Shown: positions 9,528-19,260, counted from the first letter of the stretch. The stretch: DNA of 64,000 nt from Pantoea cypripedii (GCF_002095535.1 NZ_MLJI01000002.1:1286237-1350236); one strand, 5' to 3'. A program made the numbers and translations. Notes: a model not told the origin generated them from the letters alone.

Positions 9528-9547
9528 CCTGTCAATCCGGCACGTGG
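9528..9547 (+). repeat. sfx-like recombination site 1
   Basis: CTGTCAATCCGGCACGTGG, in plus orientation, opens the first PilV-tip cassette and encodes 'CQSGTW'. It shares the CAATCCGG core and trailing TGG with R64 sfx sites, the substrate of Rci. Confidence 0.85.
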
Positions 9548-9763
9548 CAAGGAAGCAGTTTTAAGGCGGTTACAAGAATAAATACAGGGTATGAATCAAT
9601 ATTTGTTAACTGCGAAAGTGGCGAGCACCTGACCGGCGGAGGTGCTCAATGTAATCCTGGTAGTAAAGAACGACTCAAATGGTCAAATCCAAGTGGAAAC
9701 GGATGGGCTGCTGCCTGCCCCGGAGAGAACTTAACCGTCTTCGCCATATGTGCCAGTAATTAA
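9531..9763 (+). CDS. Silent PilV C-terminal tip cassette 1
   Basis: The reading frame begins in the sfx site as 'CQSGTWQGSSFKAV' and ends with a stop at 9761-9763, giving about 77 residues with several cysteines. It has no start signal of its own. It becomes the adhesin tip only when Rci inverts it next to the pilV constant region. It now points away from pilV and is silent. Confidence 0.8.
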
Positions 9764-9783
9764 CCTGTCAATCCGGCACGTGG
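9764..9783 (+). repeat. sfx-like recombination site 2
   Basis: The same 19-base core as site 1 and in the same orientation, opening the second cassette. Sites 1 and 2 are direct repeats, so recombination between them would delete DNA; site 2 with site 3 would invert it. Confidence 0.85.
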
Positions 9784-10045
9784 AAATCAGGAACCTTAAA
9801 TAGCTTCACCAGAGTGAGAGGCCCAAACGCATGCGGAGTGCATGCAACTTCTTTAGCTAAATGCCCAAGTGGAAAACGCGTAATCTCAGGTGGCTGGGTG
9901 GTAGGGGCATGGTCAGGGGATGAAAGGTCAAAATGCGCCCGATACCAATATTCCTGCCGATGATTCTACCTGGCAAATAACGACAGGGGGTGGGATGCAT
10001 GATGGACATGGCCTGGCCGCCATCGCCTATTGTGCTGGTCAATGA
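9767..10045 (+). CDS. Silent PilV tip cassette 2, frameshifted in A-run
   Basis: The frame starts in the sfx site as 'CQSGTWKSGTLNSFTRVRGPN' and runs to 'GAWSGDERS'. It must then change frame at the AAAA run at 9930-9933 to continue as 'NAPDTNIPADDSTWQITTGGG' through 'AAIAYCAGQ' and the stop at 10043-10045. Removing one A restores a single cassette of about 92 residues. It reads toward cassette 3, which lies on the opposite strand, and the two stop codons are about 20 bases apart. Confidence 0.7.
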
Positions 10046-10066
10046 ATCAGAGCCATCAACTATCAG

Positions 10067-11412
10067 TCAGAAGCAAACGGCCCTGCAGGTGGCTTCTCCG
10101 TTACCGACATTTGCTCCAGTTAACTGCCATGTACCATCGCCATTACGAATGATCTCGCAAGAGCGCCAGTTATTGTAGTCGTACGAGGCTTGTGAAAGAG
10201 CACAAAAAGCATGAGCACCGATATTTGCTGTCTGCCCTTGTCTGACTGTCTGAGAAAATGACACGTTACCAATACCTACTCCTTTCCACAGACCGGATTG
10301 ACAGGAAAGTGGGGCGCCAGAGCTGGCGTGGGCTACAAGGCCATTTGTGTTCGCCAGCAGGTCAGAAATTCCCAGTGATAAAGGATCACATCGGCTCCCC
10401 TCTGTGACAATTATTCCTGGCATCAGATATCCATCAGACTGCAGCAAACGACTCCCCTTAACTGTCTGCGCCAGCACTTTCCCCTTCACCTCAAGGCTGG
10501 TGTTATCTGTCGTTTTGATCCACACGCTTTCCTTATCATTAGCGCTGGGGGAGGCAGTCGAAAAATAGAGACCTGTCCGGAGATTTTTACCGTCACTGGC
10601 CGCGCCATCACTACTGCCTGAAGCCCATCCCAGAAAACCGCGGGAACCGTTACTGCCGTGGTCATCACCGTTTTTCCGTCGGATGCAATAACGAGGTTGC
10701 CCGCCCGGTTAACATTCATACCGTTCATATCCAGCGCAGTGTTCATCTGATTATATTCTTCACGTCCCGGTGTGGAGAAGCGGTGCAGAAAGTCGTTGCC
10801 GGCATTTGCTGTCCCGAGAATATCTGCACCCAGGTTTACGGCAATGTGACCTGTTGTGGTGCTGATCCCGAATCCGGCCAGGTCCTGTGTCCAGCTACAG
10901 GCCGCGCCGTTGATCACCGTTGTGCTGCTTGTACAACCTTCAGGCATGATGCCGTTGTAAACAAAACCACCCGATCCATTTATTGCGGAAGAGATGTAGC
11001 GCAGAGCGTCGTACCCAAGGCTATCTCCTCCACTTGAGAGCAGGACGGCATCGAGCACTTTGTTGTTTTTCGGCGAGATCCTGACGGCCACACTCCACGT
11101 TTGCTGGTACAGGTTCGTGGCCGGTTCGCCGTTGTTCAGATAGCCACTGTTGACCAGTTGGCTGTAGCTGATGGTCGCCGGTGCTGTGGCCAGCAGTTGA
11201 TCGTAATTGGCCGCGATATACAGTTTGGCCGCATTGGCCCAGGTCGTTGCCTGACGGGCTACGGTTTCGTGGTCACGTTCTTTGTTGCTCATGGCCATCA
11301 TGGTTAAAGCCAGTCCCACCACGGTAAAAAACAGGATCAGGCCACCATAAGAGCCAATCAGATCGGCCCCCCGGGCCGGGCGTGCGCGTTTCAGTGCGTG
11401 AATGAGCGTCAT
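10067..11412 (-). CDS. pilV: PilV adhesin with expressed shufflon tip; one frameshift
   Basis: This is the minor pilin and adhesin of the type IVb thin pilus. ATG 11412 follows GAGGA. The N-terminus, 'RPARGADLIGSYGGLILFFTVVGLALTMMAM', is a class B prepilin leader with the G/A cleavage region and hydrophobic helix. The constant domain runs to 'LSCQSGLWK' at the sfx site 10286-10305. The current tip follows, 'GVGIGNVSFSQTVRQGQ' to 'GEATCRAVCF'. The frame breaks near 10650: 'MTTAVT' in one frame resumes as 'GSRGFLGWASGSSDG' in another. One added A (GTAAAC) would give 'TTAVNGSRGFLGW', like R64 PilV. The tip determines recipient-cell recognition in liquid mating. Confidence 0.88.
10286..10305 (-). 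repeat. sfx-like recombination site 3, at pilV junction
   Basis: The minus strand reads CTGTCAATCCGGTCTGTGG. It is inverted relative to sites 1 and 2 and lies exactly at the pilV constant/tip boundary. Inversion between this site and site 2 would swap cassettes 2 and 3. Confidence 0.85.
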
Positions 11413-11419
11413 AAAATCC

Positions 11420-12001
11420 TCAAAAATAGAGCAGCTGGACGGCGACAGATACGGCCAGCCAGGGGCCAAAAGGCGCGATGTGGTGGTGACGAAGGGTTCC
11501 CCACAACTGATGACCGGTAATGGCCAGCGTGAGAACCAGCCCTGAGAAGACGTGGCAACATAATCCGGCTGCGCCCGCGAGCAGGATATCTCCGCTGCCC
11601 GGGCACTCGTCTTCGTTCCCGTTTTTGTAGCGATACAGGAGATAACGCACGCCATAAAACACCGACCAAATCACTGCCCAGATAAGGCCGGGTATTAACA
11701 GCCAGGGCTGATATACACGGACATACCATGCACTGGCAGCCAGAAGGGGAAGTGTGAGCGGAAGAGGAAGCCAGCTGCGCAGGGCATCAGTCACGGTACA
11801 GCTGCATAACAACCCCATGACCATCCCCAGCGGCATGCTGGCGGGAATGGGGGAGCCACAATAAAGCACTTCCCCTCCGATGACACATGTGGCGGCAATG
11901 GTCAGTTCTCTGTAACTAAACTGGATGCCAGGTTCATACCATCTGATGGTATATAACCCAAGCAGCCCACCGGCCAGCAGGAACAGGAATATCATCAGCA
12001 T
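11420..12001 (-). CDS. pilU: PilU prepilin peptidase, 193 aa
   Basis: A polytopic membrane protein with the aspartic-protease prepilin peptidase signature: GSGD at residues 135-138 supplies one catalytic aspartate, D72 in 'CTVTDALR' is a candidate for the other, and 'APFGPWL' at 176-182 is the conserved C-terminal loop. The N-terminal methylase domain of longer PilD enzymes is absent, as in R64 PilU. It processes PilS and probably PilV. Its stop codon lies eight bases before the pilV start, and it follows pilT on the same strand. Confidence 0.88.
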   Translation of the reverse strand: MLMIFLFLLAGGLLGLYTIRWYEPGIQFSYRELTIAATCVIGGEVLYCGSPIPASMPLGMVMGLLCSCTVTDALRSWLPLPLTLPLLAASAWYVRVYQPWLLIPGLIWAVIWSVFYGVRYLLYRYKNGNEDECPGSGDILLAGAAGLCCHVFSGLVLTLAITGHQLWGTLRHHHIAPFGPWLAVSVAVQLLYF

Positions 12002-12013
12002 GGGTCGTTTCCA

Positions 12014-12544
12014 TCAGTGCAGGGCGATATTGCGCCGTTCCCGGCTCAGTGTGCGGTAGTTGTTGTAGATAATGTCGGCGTAATTTTCGCGCGTGTTATC
12101 GCGGGATTTGTCAAAACCCGCGTTATAACTGCCGAGGCAGTTCCAGTTCACCCCGCAGGTTCTGAAATGTTGCGCCAGGATCCACGCACCAATCTGAATG
12201 TTGAGGCAGGGCTTGAACAGATCGTCGGTCTGGCGAATGATGCCCATGCGTTTCAGCTTCGGTATGTGCGTTGAGTTTACCTGCATGATGCCGTAATCCG
12301 TGGAGCCTCCGGCACTGCGGGTGTTGGTGGCATTGGGATTAAAGCGGCTTTCCTGCCTGGCAATAGCCTCCAGCAGCAAGGGGTCTATCTGGTACATCCG
12401 GCCCGCCCGGTCAAAGCACAGCTCAGACCGGGAGAGGACAGGGAGTGAATTCGTTCCTGCCTGTGGTTGCGACCTACCCGCATGTACGGGCAGTGACAGA
12501 CTGAGGAACAGGGCCAGAAGCAGACTGGCGATTTTCCTGAGCAT
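12014..12544 (-). CDS. pilT: PilT lytic transglycosylase, 176 aa
   Basis: A signal peptide, 'MLRKIASLLLALFLSLSLPVHA', is followed by a soluble SLT domain. The catalytic glutamate is E65 in 'IARQESRFNPNA', with 'GIMQVN' and 'SYNAG' downstream as expected. It opens peptidoglycan for thin-pilus assembly. This is R64-style PilT, a transglycosylase and not the twitching-motility ATPase of the same name. ATG 12544 sits about eight bases past GGAA; an ATG two codons upstream is also possible. Confidence 0.88.
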   Translation of the reverse strand: MLRKIASLLLALFLSLSLPVHAGRSQPQAGTNSLPVLSRSELCFDRAGRMYQIDPLLLEAIARQESRFNPNATNTRSAGGSTDYGIMQVNSTHIPKLKRMGIIRQTDDLFKPCLNIQIGAWILAQHFRTCGVNWNCLGSYNAGFDKSRDNTRENYADIIYNNYRTLSRERRNIALH

Positions 12545-12604
12545 AATCATTTTCCGGAAGAAAGTTGTGTGTCCGGGCGGACACACGGTCGAAAGGAACG
12601 GGGA

Positions 12605-13201
12605 TCAGGACGCGGTCATGGAGCCTACGTACATGATAATTGTCACGGTGCTGCTGGTGACACTACTGTTGGCGTTCCCGCAGGCGGAGTTGATGGCAGC
12701 GATATCACTGGCCACCGTAATTTTACTTCCACCCACGGTCAGGTAACTGGCGACCCCCCCTGATGCCAGGGACTGAGTGATGGAGATACATTCAGATGAT
12801 GGCACGCTGGTTGAGGTGATGGTGAAATAGCTCTTTTTCCCGACAACGCTGACTGTCCCGTTCCACTGGTTGTAGATGGTGCCGTTGTCATAGGTATACC
12901 CGGACGGGATGACATTGGCTGTGTACAGGACGCCGTTCAGGTCAGCGGTACCAAAACCGGCCTGGGTTCGCCCCACTTTCAGTGTGGCTGAGGCCAGTTG
13001 GTTCAGGTTGGTGGCCTCACTGCCAGAACGGCTGAAGACGTAAAGCGCGGTCAAAAGCCCCAACACGCAGACGATCAGGATCGTAGCATACCCCCACCAT
13101 CCCATTGCGGAGAGCATATCAATGCCCCGTGCAGGTTTACGGCAGGCGGAATCAGGACGAATGTGCACAGATGACGCGATGTCATGACGCGTGTCTTTCA
13201 T
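12605..13201 (-). CDS. pilS: PilS major prepilin, 198 aa
   Basis: ATG 13201 follows AAGGAAA. The leader has the type IVb form: a basic stretch, 'CRKPARG', then 'IDMLSAMGWWGYATILIVCVLGLLTALYVF' as the hydrophobic assembly helix, cleaved by PilU. The globular part is rich in serine, threonine and glycine, with a cysteine pair near the C-terminus ('ECISI...NSACGNA') likely to form the D-region disulfide. It is the major thin-pilus subunit. The gene sits between pilR and pilT and is not frameshifted. Confidence 0.9.
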   Translation of the reverse strand: MKDTRHDIASSVHIRPDSACRKPARGIDMLSAMGWWGYATILIVCVLGLLTALYVFSRSGSEATNLNQLASATLKVGRTQAGFGTADLNGVLYTANVIPSGYTYDNGTIYNQWNGTVSVVGKKSYFTITSTSVPSSECISITQSLASGGVASYLTVGGSKITVASDIAAINSACGNANSSVTSSTVTIIMYVGSMTAS

Positions 13202-13238
13202 AGAATTTCCTTAATATTTCGTGCGGAGGTGAAAACAA

Positions 13239-14303
13239 TCAGATATGAACGAGTGTCCGGAGTGACATCATGCTGCTGGCCATGATGCCCATGCAGCCGA
13301 AGACCATCACGACGGAGATGACCATACTCAGGTAGAGTATGCCGCGGGCAATATGTCGCGCGCGTAGCAACCACCATTCGGCCAGGTTTCGGATAGCCTG
13401 CTCTACACCTTCTCCCTGGGAGAGAGCTTTCAGATGCAGGATCAGTTCACGAGAGGGGAACTGGTGACCGCTCAGTTCCAGTGCTGTTCCCAGATTTTGC
13501 CCGTTACTGAAATGGTAAATCGTCGGCTCCAGGCGTTCCTGAAGCCAGCGATCACCGTTGCGGTTCAGCATATTCAGGGCCTCGTTAAAGGACATACGGG
13601 TACTGACCAGGGTGGACAGGTTCAACAGAAAGACGCTGCCTTGCATCAGCCGGTACAGGCTCCATGGGGGAACGTAATCGAAGGCGCGGCGAATAACGCC
13701 GATCCAGCGGGGCTGGGACCAGAGAGCGACAATAAACAGCAGAATCAGACTTAACAGGAACATCACACCATACCGGGTGACGAAGTCTGCCATGCTGTAG
13801 GTAATGGCCAGTGAACCCGTGGCTTTGTCCGGCGGCAGTATGCGGGTAAATAGCGGTATCAGCTGAATGGATATCATGCCAAGCAGGGCGCTGATAGCCA
13901 GAAGCGCGGCAAACGGCGCCAGCGCGGCAGCAATGATAGTGCTGCGGATGGACTGCAGATCTTTAATGAGCCGGATCAGTGAGTCGAGTGCGCTGATCAG
14001 AGAATCTGTACGCATGCCGGCTTCCAGCGCGGCAGCCTCTTCGGCTGAAAACCAGCGCAGGAAAACATCAGGCAGCAGGTTTCCTTCCTTGTTGAGAGAC
14101 AGGGACTCCAGACAGTCACTGGCCAGTACCCCGAAAGCGTGGTAACGCGTCCCGCCGTAAGTGTAGACGTCATGAATATTGCGGATTGCCGGTTCGAGAT
14201 CACGGCCGCTGGCGATCTGCAGTTTGAGGACTTCATAAAAGCGGATCCGGTTTGTCCCTGACAGAACCAGCTTTGCCCGACGGCGTTGCCAGTCAGTTAC
14301 CAT
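13239..14303 (-). CDS. pilR: PilR pilus inner-membrane platform protein
   Basis: A GspF/PilC-type inner-membrane protein of about 354 aa. It has a cytosolic N-terminal domain, 'NRIRFYEVLKLQIASGRDLEPAI', a first membrane segment 'STIIAAALAPFAALLAISALLG', the duplicated domain with 'TRMSFNEALNMLNRNGDRWLQERL', and a C-terminal membrane helix, 'GILYLSMVISVVMVFGCMGIM'. I prefer ATG 14303, preceded by GGAG; ATG 14315 is the alternative. It overlaps the end of pilQ by 11 bases, suggesting translational coupling. It anchors the PilQ ATPase. Confidence 0.87.
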   Translation of the reverse strand: MVTDWQRRRAKLVLSGTNRIRFYEVLKLQIASGRDLEPAIRNIHDVYTYGGTRYHAFGVLASDCLESLSLNKEGNLLPDVFLRWFSAEEAAALEAGMRTDSLISALDSLIRLIKDLQSIRSTIIAAALAPFAALLAISALLGMISIQLIPLFTRILPPDKATGSLAITYSMADFVTRYGVMFLLSLILLFIVALWSQPRWIGVIRRAFDYVPPWSLYRLMQGSVFLLNLSTLVSTRMSFNEALNMLNRNGDRWLQERLEPTIYHFSNGQNLGTALELSGHQFPSRELILHLKALSQGEGVEQAIRNLAEWWLLRARHIARGILYLSMVISVVMVFGCMGIMASSMMSLRTLVHI

Positions 14304-15849
14304 ACAGGTCTCCATTCCCCTCAGAGTCATCGAATGGGGTGATTTTATGGGCGATAAGTGGATCAACCCGGCCTTCCAGCACCCGAATCCGGGCATGCTG
14401 GCTCAGGGTTATACCCCCCTGGTCCAGCCATATCTGGCGTGCCGCATCTTCCCCCTGCTCATGATAGGCACGCAGGATGTCCGGAGTGGGGCGCATTACC
14501 TCGGCTGCCACCGTCCGGCCTTTAAGTCCGTGGCCAATGTGGGTCCCCAACACATTCAGAACACACGTCTGGCAGCCGGCCGGGTTACGGAAGCGCAGTT
14601 GCGTTTGTTCCTCCGTGCTGAACCAGTGCCTGATAAAATCCGTTTGTTCACGGGTCAAACCTGCATCTTCCATGTGTCTGGCACAGTCCGGGCAGAGTGT
14701 GGGGAGGAGACGCTGGGCAATAAGGCCGGTAAATAACCGGCTGCTGCGCAGCCAGCCCGCAGGAATGCCGATGATTTGCAGACGGTTGAGGTTACCCAGC
14801 GGACTGTTGGCATGCTGGGTGGTCACTACCAGACGACCAGCCTCCGCAAAGTTGATGGAGGCCATGGCAGAATCGTAATCACGAATTTCACCGATGTAGA
14901 CCATATCGGGGTCAAGGCGCAGCATGGCCCTGCGTCCCCGCAACCAGGCTGTTTCAATATCCTCCTCTGAAGCCCGGTCTCCCGTGACCGACGAGTGGAT
15001 AACACCGTCGACTTCCCCTTCCACAGGGTCTTCCTGAGTAATGATGCGTAACTGGTTATTCGTGACCTGCAACCAGTAGTGCATAAAACTGCGTCCGGAT
15101 GTTGATTTGCCCGAACCGACAGGACCGGAGTTGATGATGATGCCGTTTGGTCTTTCAAGCATCTCGCGGATAAGGGCAATCTGCTGCGGGAGAAAACCCA
15201 GCTCCTCAGGGGAGGGTGGGGCACTGCCGTCATCCGGGATGAGGCGCAGAACGGCAAACACTCCCTGGGGAGTATTTATGTGGGCATAACGTGCGCCAAA
15301 CAGGTTTGCGGCCCCCAGAAACTCCTTCTTCATTCGTGCATCCTGCGGCTGATAGTCCTTAAAGTGGTTATGGGACATAACATCGCACATGGTCTGGAAA
15401 GTGGTGCTCAGCATACTCATGCCGTCAGCCCGTGAAAGTGGTTTGAGTTTCCAGAGCAGACCATAGACCCGGACCTGCAGGGTGGTGTGTTTACGTCTGA
15501 CATCGATGTGCAGATCCGATGCCCGTACCTGCTGGGCTTCGCGCATCATGTTGATAACCCGTAACTGTACCTCTGACGCCTGTTGTGATTGTGCTGTGGC
15601 CGGCGTCTGCGTGTGATGGCCCTTGTCCTTTTTAAGGTTCTCAAAATCGACGGGCGACATTTCGTTAAGCCGGACATCGAGGTCGGAACGGGCCAGCAGT
15701 GAGGCCAGAAAGGCATGAATTTCCGCCCGGGCACTGTCTGCTGCGGAAATACAGGCGAGGGTGACTTCGGGGGTTTCCGGATCACGCGTGAGGACCACTA
15801 TGTTTTGCAACGCATCGGGGACAGTGAGAAGCACTGGATTATTTACCAT
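14293..15849 (-). CDS. pilQ: PilQ pilus assembly ATPase, 518 aa
   Basis: A GspE/PulE-family cytosolic ATPase. Walker A is GPVGSGKST at residues 242-250, and 'DPDMVYIGEIRDYDSA' is the Walker B/Asp-box region. 'QHANSPLGNLNRL' is the His-box region, and the zinc tetracysteine is 'CPDCARH' with 'CQTCVLN'. It powers thin-pilus polymerisation with PilR. ATG 15849 lies behind GGGAG and overlaps the end of pilP by 11 bases. This is R64-style naming: PilQ here is the ATPase, not a secretin. Confidence 0.92.
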   Translation of the reverse strand: MVNNPVLLTVPDALQNIVVLTRDPETPEVTLACISAADSARAEIHAFLASLLARSDLDVRLNEMSPVDFENLKKDKGHHTQTPATAQSQQASEVQLRVINMMREAQQVRASDLHIDVRRKHTTLQVRVYGLLWKLKPLSRADGMSMLSTTFQTMCDVMSHNHFKDYQPQDARMKKEFLGAANLFGARYAHINTPQGVFAVLRLIPDDGSAPPSPEELGFLPQQIALIREMLERPNGIIINSGPVGSGKSTSGRSFMHYWLQVTNNQLRIITQEDPVEGEVDGVIHSSVTGDRASEEDIETAWLRGRRAMLRLDPDMVYIGEIRDYDSAMASINFAEAGRLVVTTQHANSPLGNLNRLQIIGIPAGWLRSSRLFTGLIAQRLLPTLCPDCARHMEDAGLTREQTDFIRHWFSTEEQTQLRFRNPAGCQTCVLNVLGTHIGHGLKGRTVAAEVMRPTPDILRAYHEQGEDAARQIWLDQGGITLSQHARIRVLEGRVDPLIAHKITPFDDSEGNGDLYGN

Positions 15850-16291
15850 AACTGTCTCCCGGCACCAGGCGCGTACCATCACTCAGCGTGATGCCATCGA
15901 GATGAATGTCGTTCACCCGAACGGTGCTGCCCGGCCACTGCTGGCCTTTGCGCAGTGTCCAGGCCTGGCCATCAGCCGTTACCCGGGCTTCGAGATCCCC
16001 TTTTACGCCCTGAATGCCCGCCAGACGGGGTTGTGCCGGCGCCGGTGTGGATGAATAGGTTCCGCCGGAGCTAAACGACGGAACCGCCACGGCATTTGCG
16101 CCACCACCGTTTGCCTGGCTGATGCGCTGACGTAGTTCTGCAGCCCGGGCCTGCTGGGCCAGAACGATGTTTTCCTGCTGCAGGGCATCCATATCGCCAA
16201 ACAACAGTGTTTCTGCATGAACTCCCGGCACCAGAGCAAGGAGCAGAGGGAGGCCGGCGAGCCAGCCTGGTGTTTTTTTTATGTGGATCAT
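15839..16291 (-). CDS. pilP: PilP periplasmic pilus protein, 150 aa
   Basis: A signal peptide, 'MIHIKKTPGWLAGLPLLLALVPGVHA', precedes a helical segment rich in glutamine and alanine ('ALQQENIVLAQQARAAELRQRISQ'), then a glycine/serine linker. A compact C-terminal domain follows, 'GDLEARVTADGQAWTLRKGQQWPGSTVRVNDI', shared with type IV pilus PilP proteins. It likely links the inner-membrane complex to the PilN secretin. It is nine bases downstream of pilO. Confidence 0.85.
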   Translation of the reverse strand: MIHIKKTPGWLAGLPLLLALVPGVHAETLLFGDMDALQQENIVLAQQARAAELRQRISQANGGGANAVAVPSFSSGGTYSSTPAPAQPRLAGIQGVKGDLEARVTADGQAWTLRKGQQWPGSTVRVNDIHLDGITLSDGTRLVPGDSYGK

Positions 16292-16299
16292 GTTTTACC

Positions 16300-17592
16300 T
16301 CAGCCTGTTGTTTTGAGGGACCAGAGGTTCCCTTCAGTTTTCCAGGTAATGTCGTCATCGTCATCCCCACTCAGGGTGACAGAGACGGACGTGATGCGGG
16401 CAGACGGCAGGGACCAGTTGCTCAGTTGAGCCGGGTTCATGCGTTCACTGAGTGAGAAATGCCATTCGTACCAGTCCCGGTAGAGCTCAACCTCCTTGCC
16501 TTCAATAACAACAATTCTGTTTTGGGTGACGGGCTGTTTCTCCAGTCGGACGGGTCTGTTTGCCAGCTGGAAGGGGTGCAGAAACTGCGCCAGAGTGTCT
16601 TCTTCAGGAAGCAGCGACTGCTCCCCGCCACCGGCGATATTCCACTGATGCTGCAGCTGGGCTTTTTCCCCGTTGCTGTCATCAAGCACGATGCCATCCA
16701 CCCATTTCCTCAGTTTCGCTGCCTCCCTGAAATCCTGGAACGTCGCGTTGCTGTTTGCAGGCCGCGTGTATTCAGCCCGATAACCATCAGGAAGACATTC
16801 CATTGCCGTGAGTTTCCAGCCTTTAATCGTGGCTTCCATCGAATGCATCATCGGCAGGCATGTCGACAGAAACACTTTAATGTCAGGCTGTTGTGGCCAG
16901 GGGGGCGATTCCCGTTGACGGAGCGGCCCGGACAGTCGCGCTGCGGGATCCGTCTGCTGTGCCCGGGCTGCAGCCAGTCGGGCCTCTCTCTGTTGCTCGT
17001 TGTGATGCATCAGCCACAGAAATGACCCGGTGATGAGTGACAGTAACAGGACCAGGAAGGTCAGGCGGGCCCGGAAGTTAACCGGTCTCAGTCGGGCATG
17101 ACGTGGCAGTTTTTCCGGAATAACCCGGTGGACATCCACCGGCGCATCCACACTGCCGATAACGGACCAGCCCTGAGGCGGGACGTCACGTTTGTGTAGC
17201 TGCAGGAATGTCTGCAGTGCCCGTTCCACCGCTTCTTTCGGACCGGTGATATCGCCTACCAGTGCCGGTGCGCCGCGAACACAGGCGACAAACGAGATGT
17301 TGTCACCATTACGGACAAAGGCATAGCCGTTGCCATCAAGCGGAACGGTGGCCAGCACGGCAAGTGACCAGAGATGGCCGGGTTCCGGTGTAAAGGCGGT
17401 ACGGCGGGCATATGGACCGGCCGAGGTGGTAAGCTTCAGCCACTGGCCACGCCGGGACGGGAGCTGTGCCTTACCGGCCGGACCGGGCGGTAAATCAGCC
17501 CACCACAGACCTGCGATGATCCGCAGGCGTCTGCCGGGGAGCCGGGGGTGTAACCCCGGAAGAATGACGTTAAGAATACCTGGAGCAGACAT
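16300..17592 (-). CDS. pilO: PilO pilus assembly protein, 430 aa
   Basis: This is a PilO2-type inner-membrane protein. About 160 N-terminal cytosolic residues are followed by one membrane segment, 'ARLTFLVLLLSLITGSFLWLMHH', and a periplasmic region beginning with a coiled-coil-prone stretch, 'NEQQREARLAAARAQQTD'. The C-terminus, 'VSVTLSGDDDDDITWKTEGNLWSLKTTG', carries an unusual run of five aspartates. It sits between pilN and pilP and is uninterrupted. It is needed for assembly of the pilus machine in R64. Confidence 0.85.
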   Translation of the reverse strand: MSAPGILNVILPGLHPRLPGRRLRIIAGLWWADLPPGPAGKAQLPSRRGQWLKLTTSAGPYARRTAFTPEPGHLWSLAVLATVPLDGNGYAFVRNGDNISFVACVRGAPALVGDITGPKEAVERALQTFLQLHKRDVPPQGWSVIGSVDAPVDVHRVIPEKLPRHARLRPVNFRARLTFLVLLLSLITGSFLWLMHHNEQQREARLAAARAQQTDPAARLSGPLRQRESPPWPQQPDIKVFLSTCLPMMHSMEATIKGWKLTAMECLPDGYRAEYTRPANSNATFQDFREAAKLRKWVDGIVLDDSNGEKAQLQHQWNIAGGGEQSLLPEEDTLAQFLHPFQLANRPVRLEKQPVTQNRIVVIEGKEVELYRDWYEWHFSLSERMNPAQLSNWSLPSARITSVSVTLSGDDDDDITWKTEGNLWSLKTTG

Positions 17593-17600
17593 AACGGGCC

Positions 17601-19245
17601 TTATGAAGTCAGGGAAGGGGTCACGAGGATTAACAGCATGGAGCGATCCTGCTGGCCTTTTTCACCCCCGCCGAATCCGAACCAGGAACTGGAGGTGGTT
17701 CCCTGACGGGTTGCATCGTTATAGAGGTTCTGGTAGCCGGTCATGACGAGCGTTTGCCCTGGCTGTAGGTTGGAGCGCTGTGAACTGGAGCGCAGGTCAG
17801 TGACCGGCGTCTGAATAACGCTGCTGCCGTTCGGTGAGGCCTGGGAGGTAATGACCGGCTCATCGCTGAGGCTGAAACTCAGTTGCAGCTGCACAGTGCC
17901 GTTATCCCGGATATACGGCAATACGGTCATAAAGAGACCGGTGGTGATTTGCCCGGGCTCCATCTCGGTGGTACTGAAGTTTTCCGAGTTTGTGGTCCCC
18001 ATGCGCGCCACATAAGTGGTTTGTTTGGCCACCAGGATCGGGGCGGGTACCAGATTGGTGGTGATGGGGGTGTAGGTTGTTGACGAGCTGATATTCGCCT
18101 GTTCGTTCAGCGCCCTGACCAGTACCTCGGAGCCGGACAGCGGCCCGGAGGCTGAGGTCAGCCCGATGGTGGCTGCTTCGGAAGAGACACCACTCAGGCC
18201 ACTCGTCAGGGTATAACCCAGACTTTTCGCTTTATCGTAAACAGCGCTCCAGTCAATGCCGAGCTGCTTCGTTTTCTTGAAGGTGATGCGGTAGATATCG
18301 ACCTTAAGGCGTACCTGCCTGTCAAGAATGGCATTCTGCCGATCGATAAAGGCAGACACTTTGTTCAGGACATCAGGCGTGTCGGTGACGGTTAAGGTGG
18401 CACTGCCCGGTGCAAGATAAGATACCCCCTCAGCCGATAACATGTTTGAAACCGTGTTTTTGATGTCATCGTAAACTTTGGACGCGGCTGTCACATCCGA
18501 CTGCTGTGAGGTGTTCTGTTCCCCGCCCAGTGAGTTGCTGTTGCCGCCGTTTGTGCCGGAACTGGCGCTCATTCCTCCAATCACTTTAGAGCTCATGGAC
18601 GTGTCAGCATTCAGGATGGCCAGCTGGAAAGTGCGGGTATCGAGACGGTAGAACTGAAGCTGCTGATTCTGCCAGCGATATGAAATGCCGTAGAGCGGGG
18701 TTACCCGCTCAAGGAGCGCGCTGAGGCTGCTGTCCCAGTGCAGTCCTGTAATGGTTGCGCCAGCGGCGACACTGACGGGGGCTGGCCGTGATGACGTCTC
18801 CTGTGCCAGCGGTGTACGGCCCCGTTCATCACTGCCGGGCAGGGGCAGATTACCCCGTACAACCTGTGTGCCTGCGGACGACTCCTGTCGGTTACCGGTG
18901 CCGCCACGGGCGTCCGGCTGCACGCGGACGCTGATATGACAGATGTCGGCGATGATTGTCGCGAAATCATCAATGGTGAGAGTGTCTGAGCGGTTTATCT
19001 GTGGCCAGCAGACAGGTAATTTTTTTGTCAGAGTCGGTCATCTTCACCGGCTCCGGGTTTATCCAGGTGCTGTCCGAGACGCGCAGCGCCGGCGAGCTGA
19101 TCCTGTTGACATTATCGTCATGCAGTCTCTGAGCCCGTTCGGCAATATTGTTGGTCTGAGCATCAATTTCTTTGAATTCCCTGTGCGTGGCGCAACCGGA
19201 AATCAGCAACGCAACAAGCGCTACTGTGGGGATTCTGGTCTTCAT
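17601..19245 (-). CDS. pilN: PilN lipoprotein secretin, split by a 7-A run
   Basis: The N-terminal part, 'MKTRIPTVALVALLISGC', has a lipobox with lipidated C18. The C-terminal part is a secretin: 'YLAPGSATLTVTDTPDVLNKVSAFIDRQN', the core 'GLFMTVLPYIRDNGTVQLQLSFSLSD' and the closing 'MLLILVTPSLT'. The halves are in different frames. At the T7 run 19020-19026 (A7 on the coding strand), 'MTDSDKK' turns into a premature stop; with six As it continues 'LPVCWPQINRSDTLTIDDFATIIADICHISVRVQPD'. Repaired, the protein is about 548 aa, close to R64 PilN. It forms the outer-membrane pore for the thin pilus. Confidence 0.9.
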
Positions 19246-19260
19246 TGTCGGTTCCTGATG

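Noticed and set aside
9509..9763. Independent small gene starting at ATG 9509
   Set aside because: It has no ribosome site; the coding part begins within an sfx site and matches PilV tip cassettes, so it is a silent C-terminal segment.
11413..11655. PilV start at 11655
   Set aside because: This part overlaps pilU in another frame and lacks a ribosome site; ATG 11412 follows GAGGA and begins the prepilin leader.
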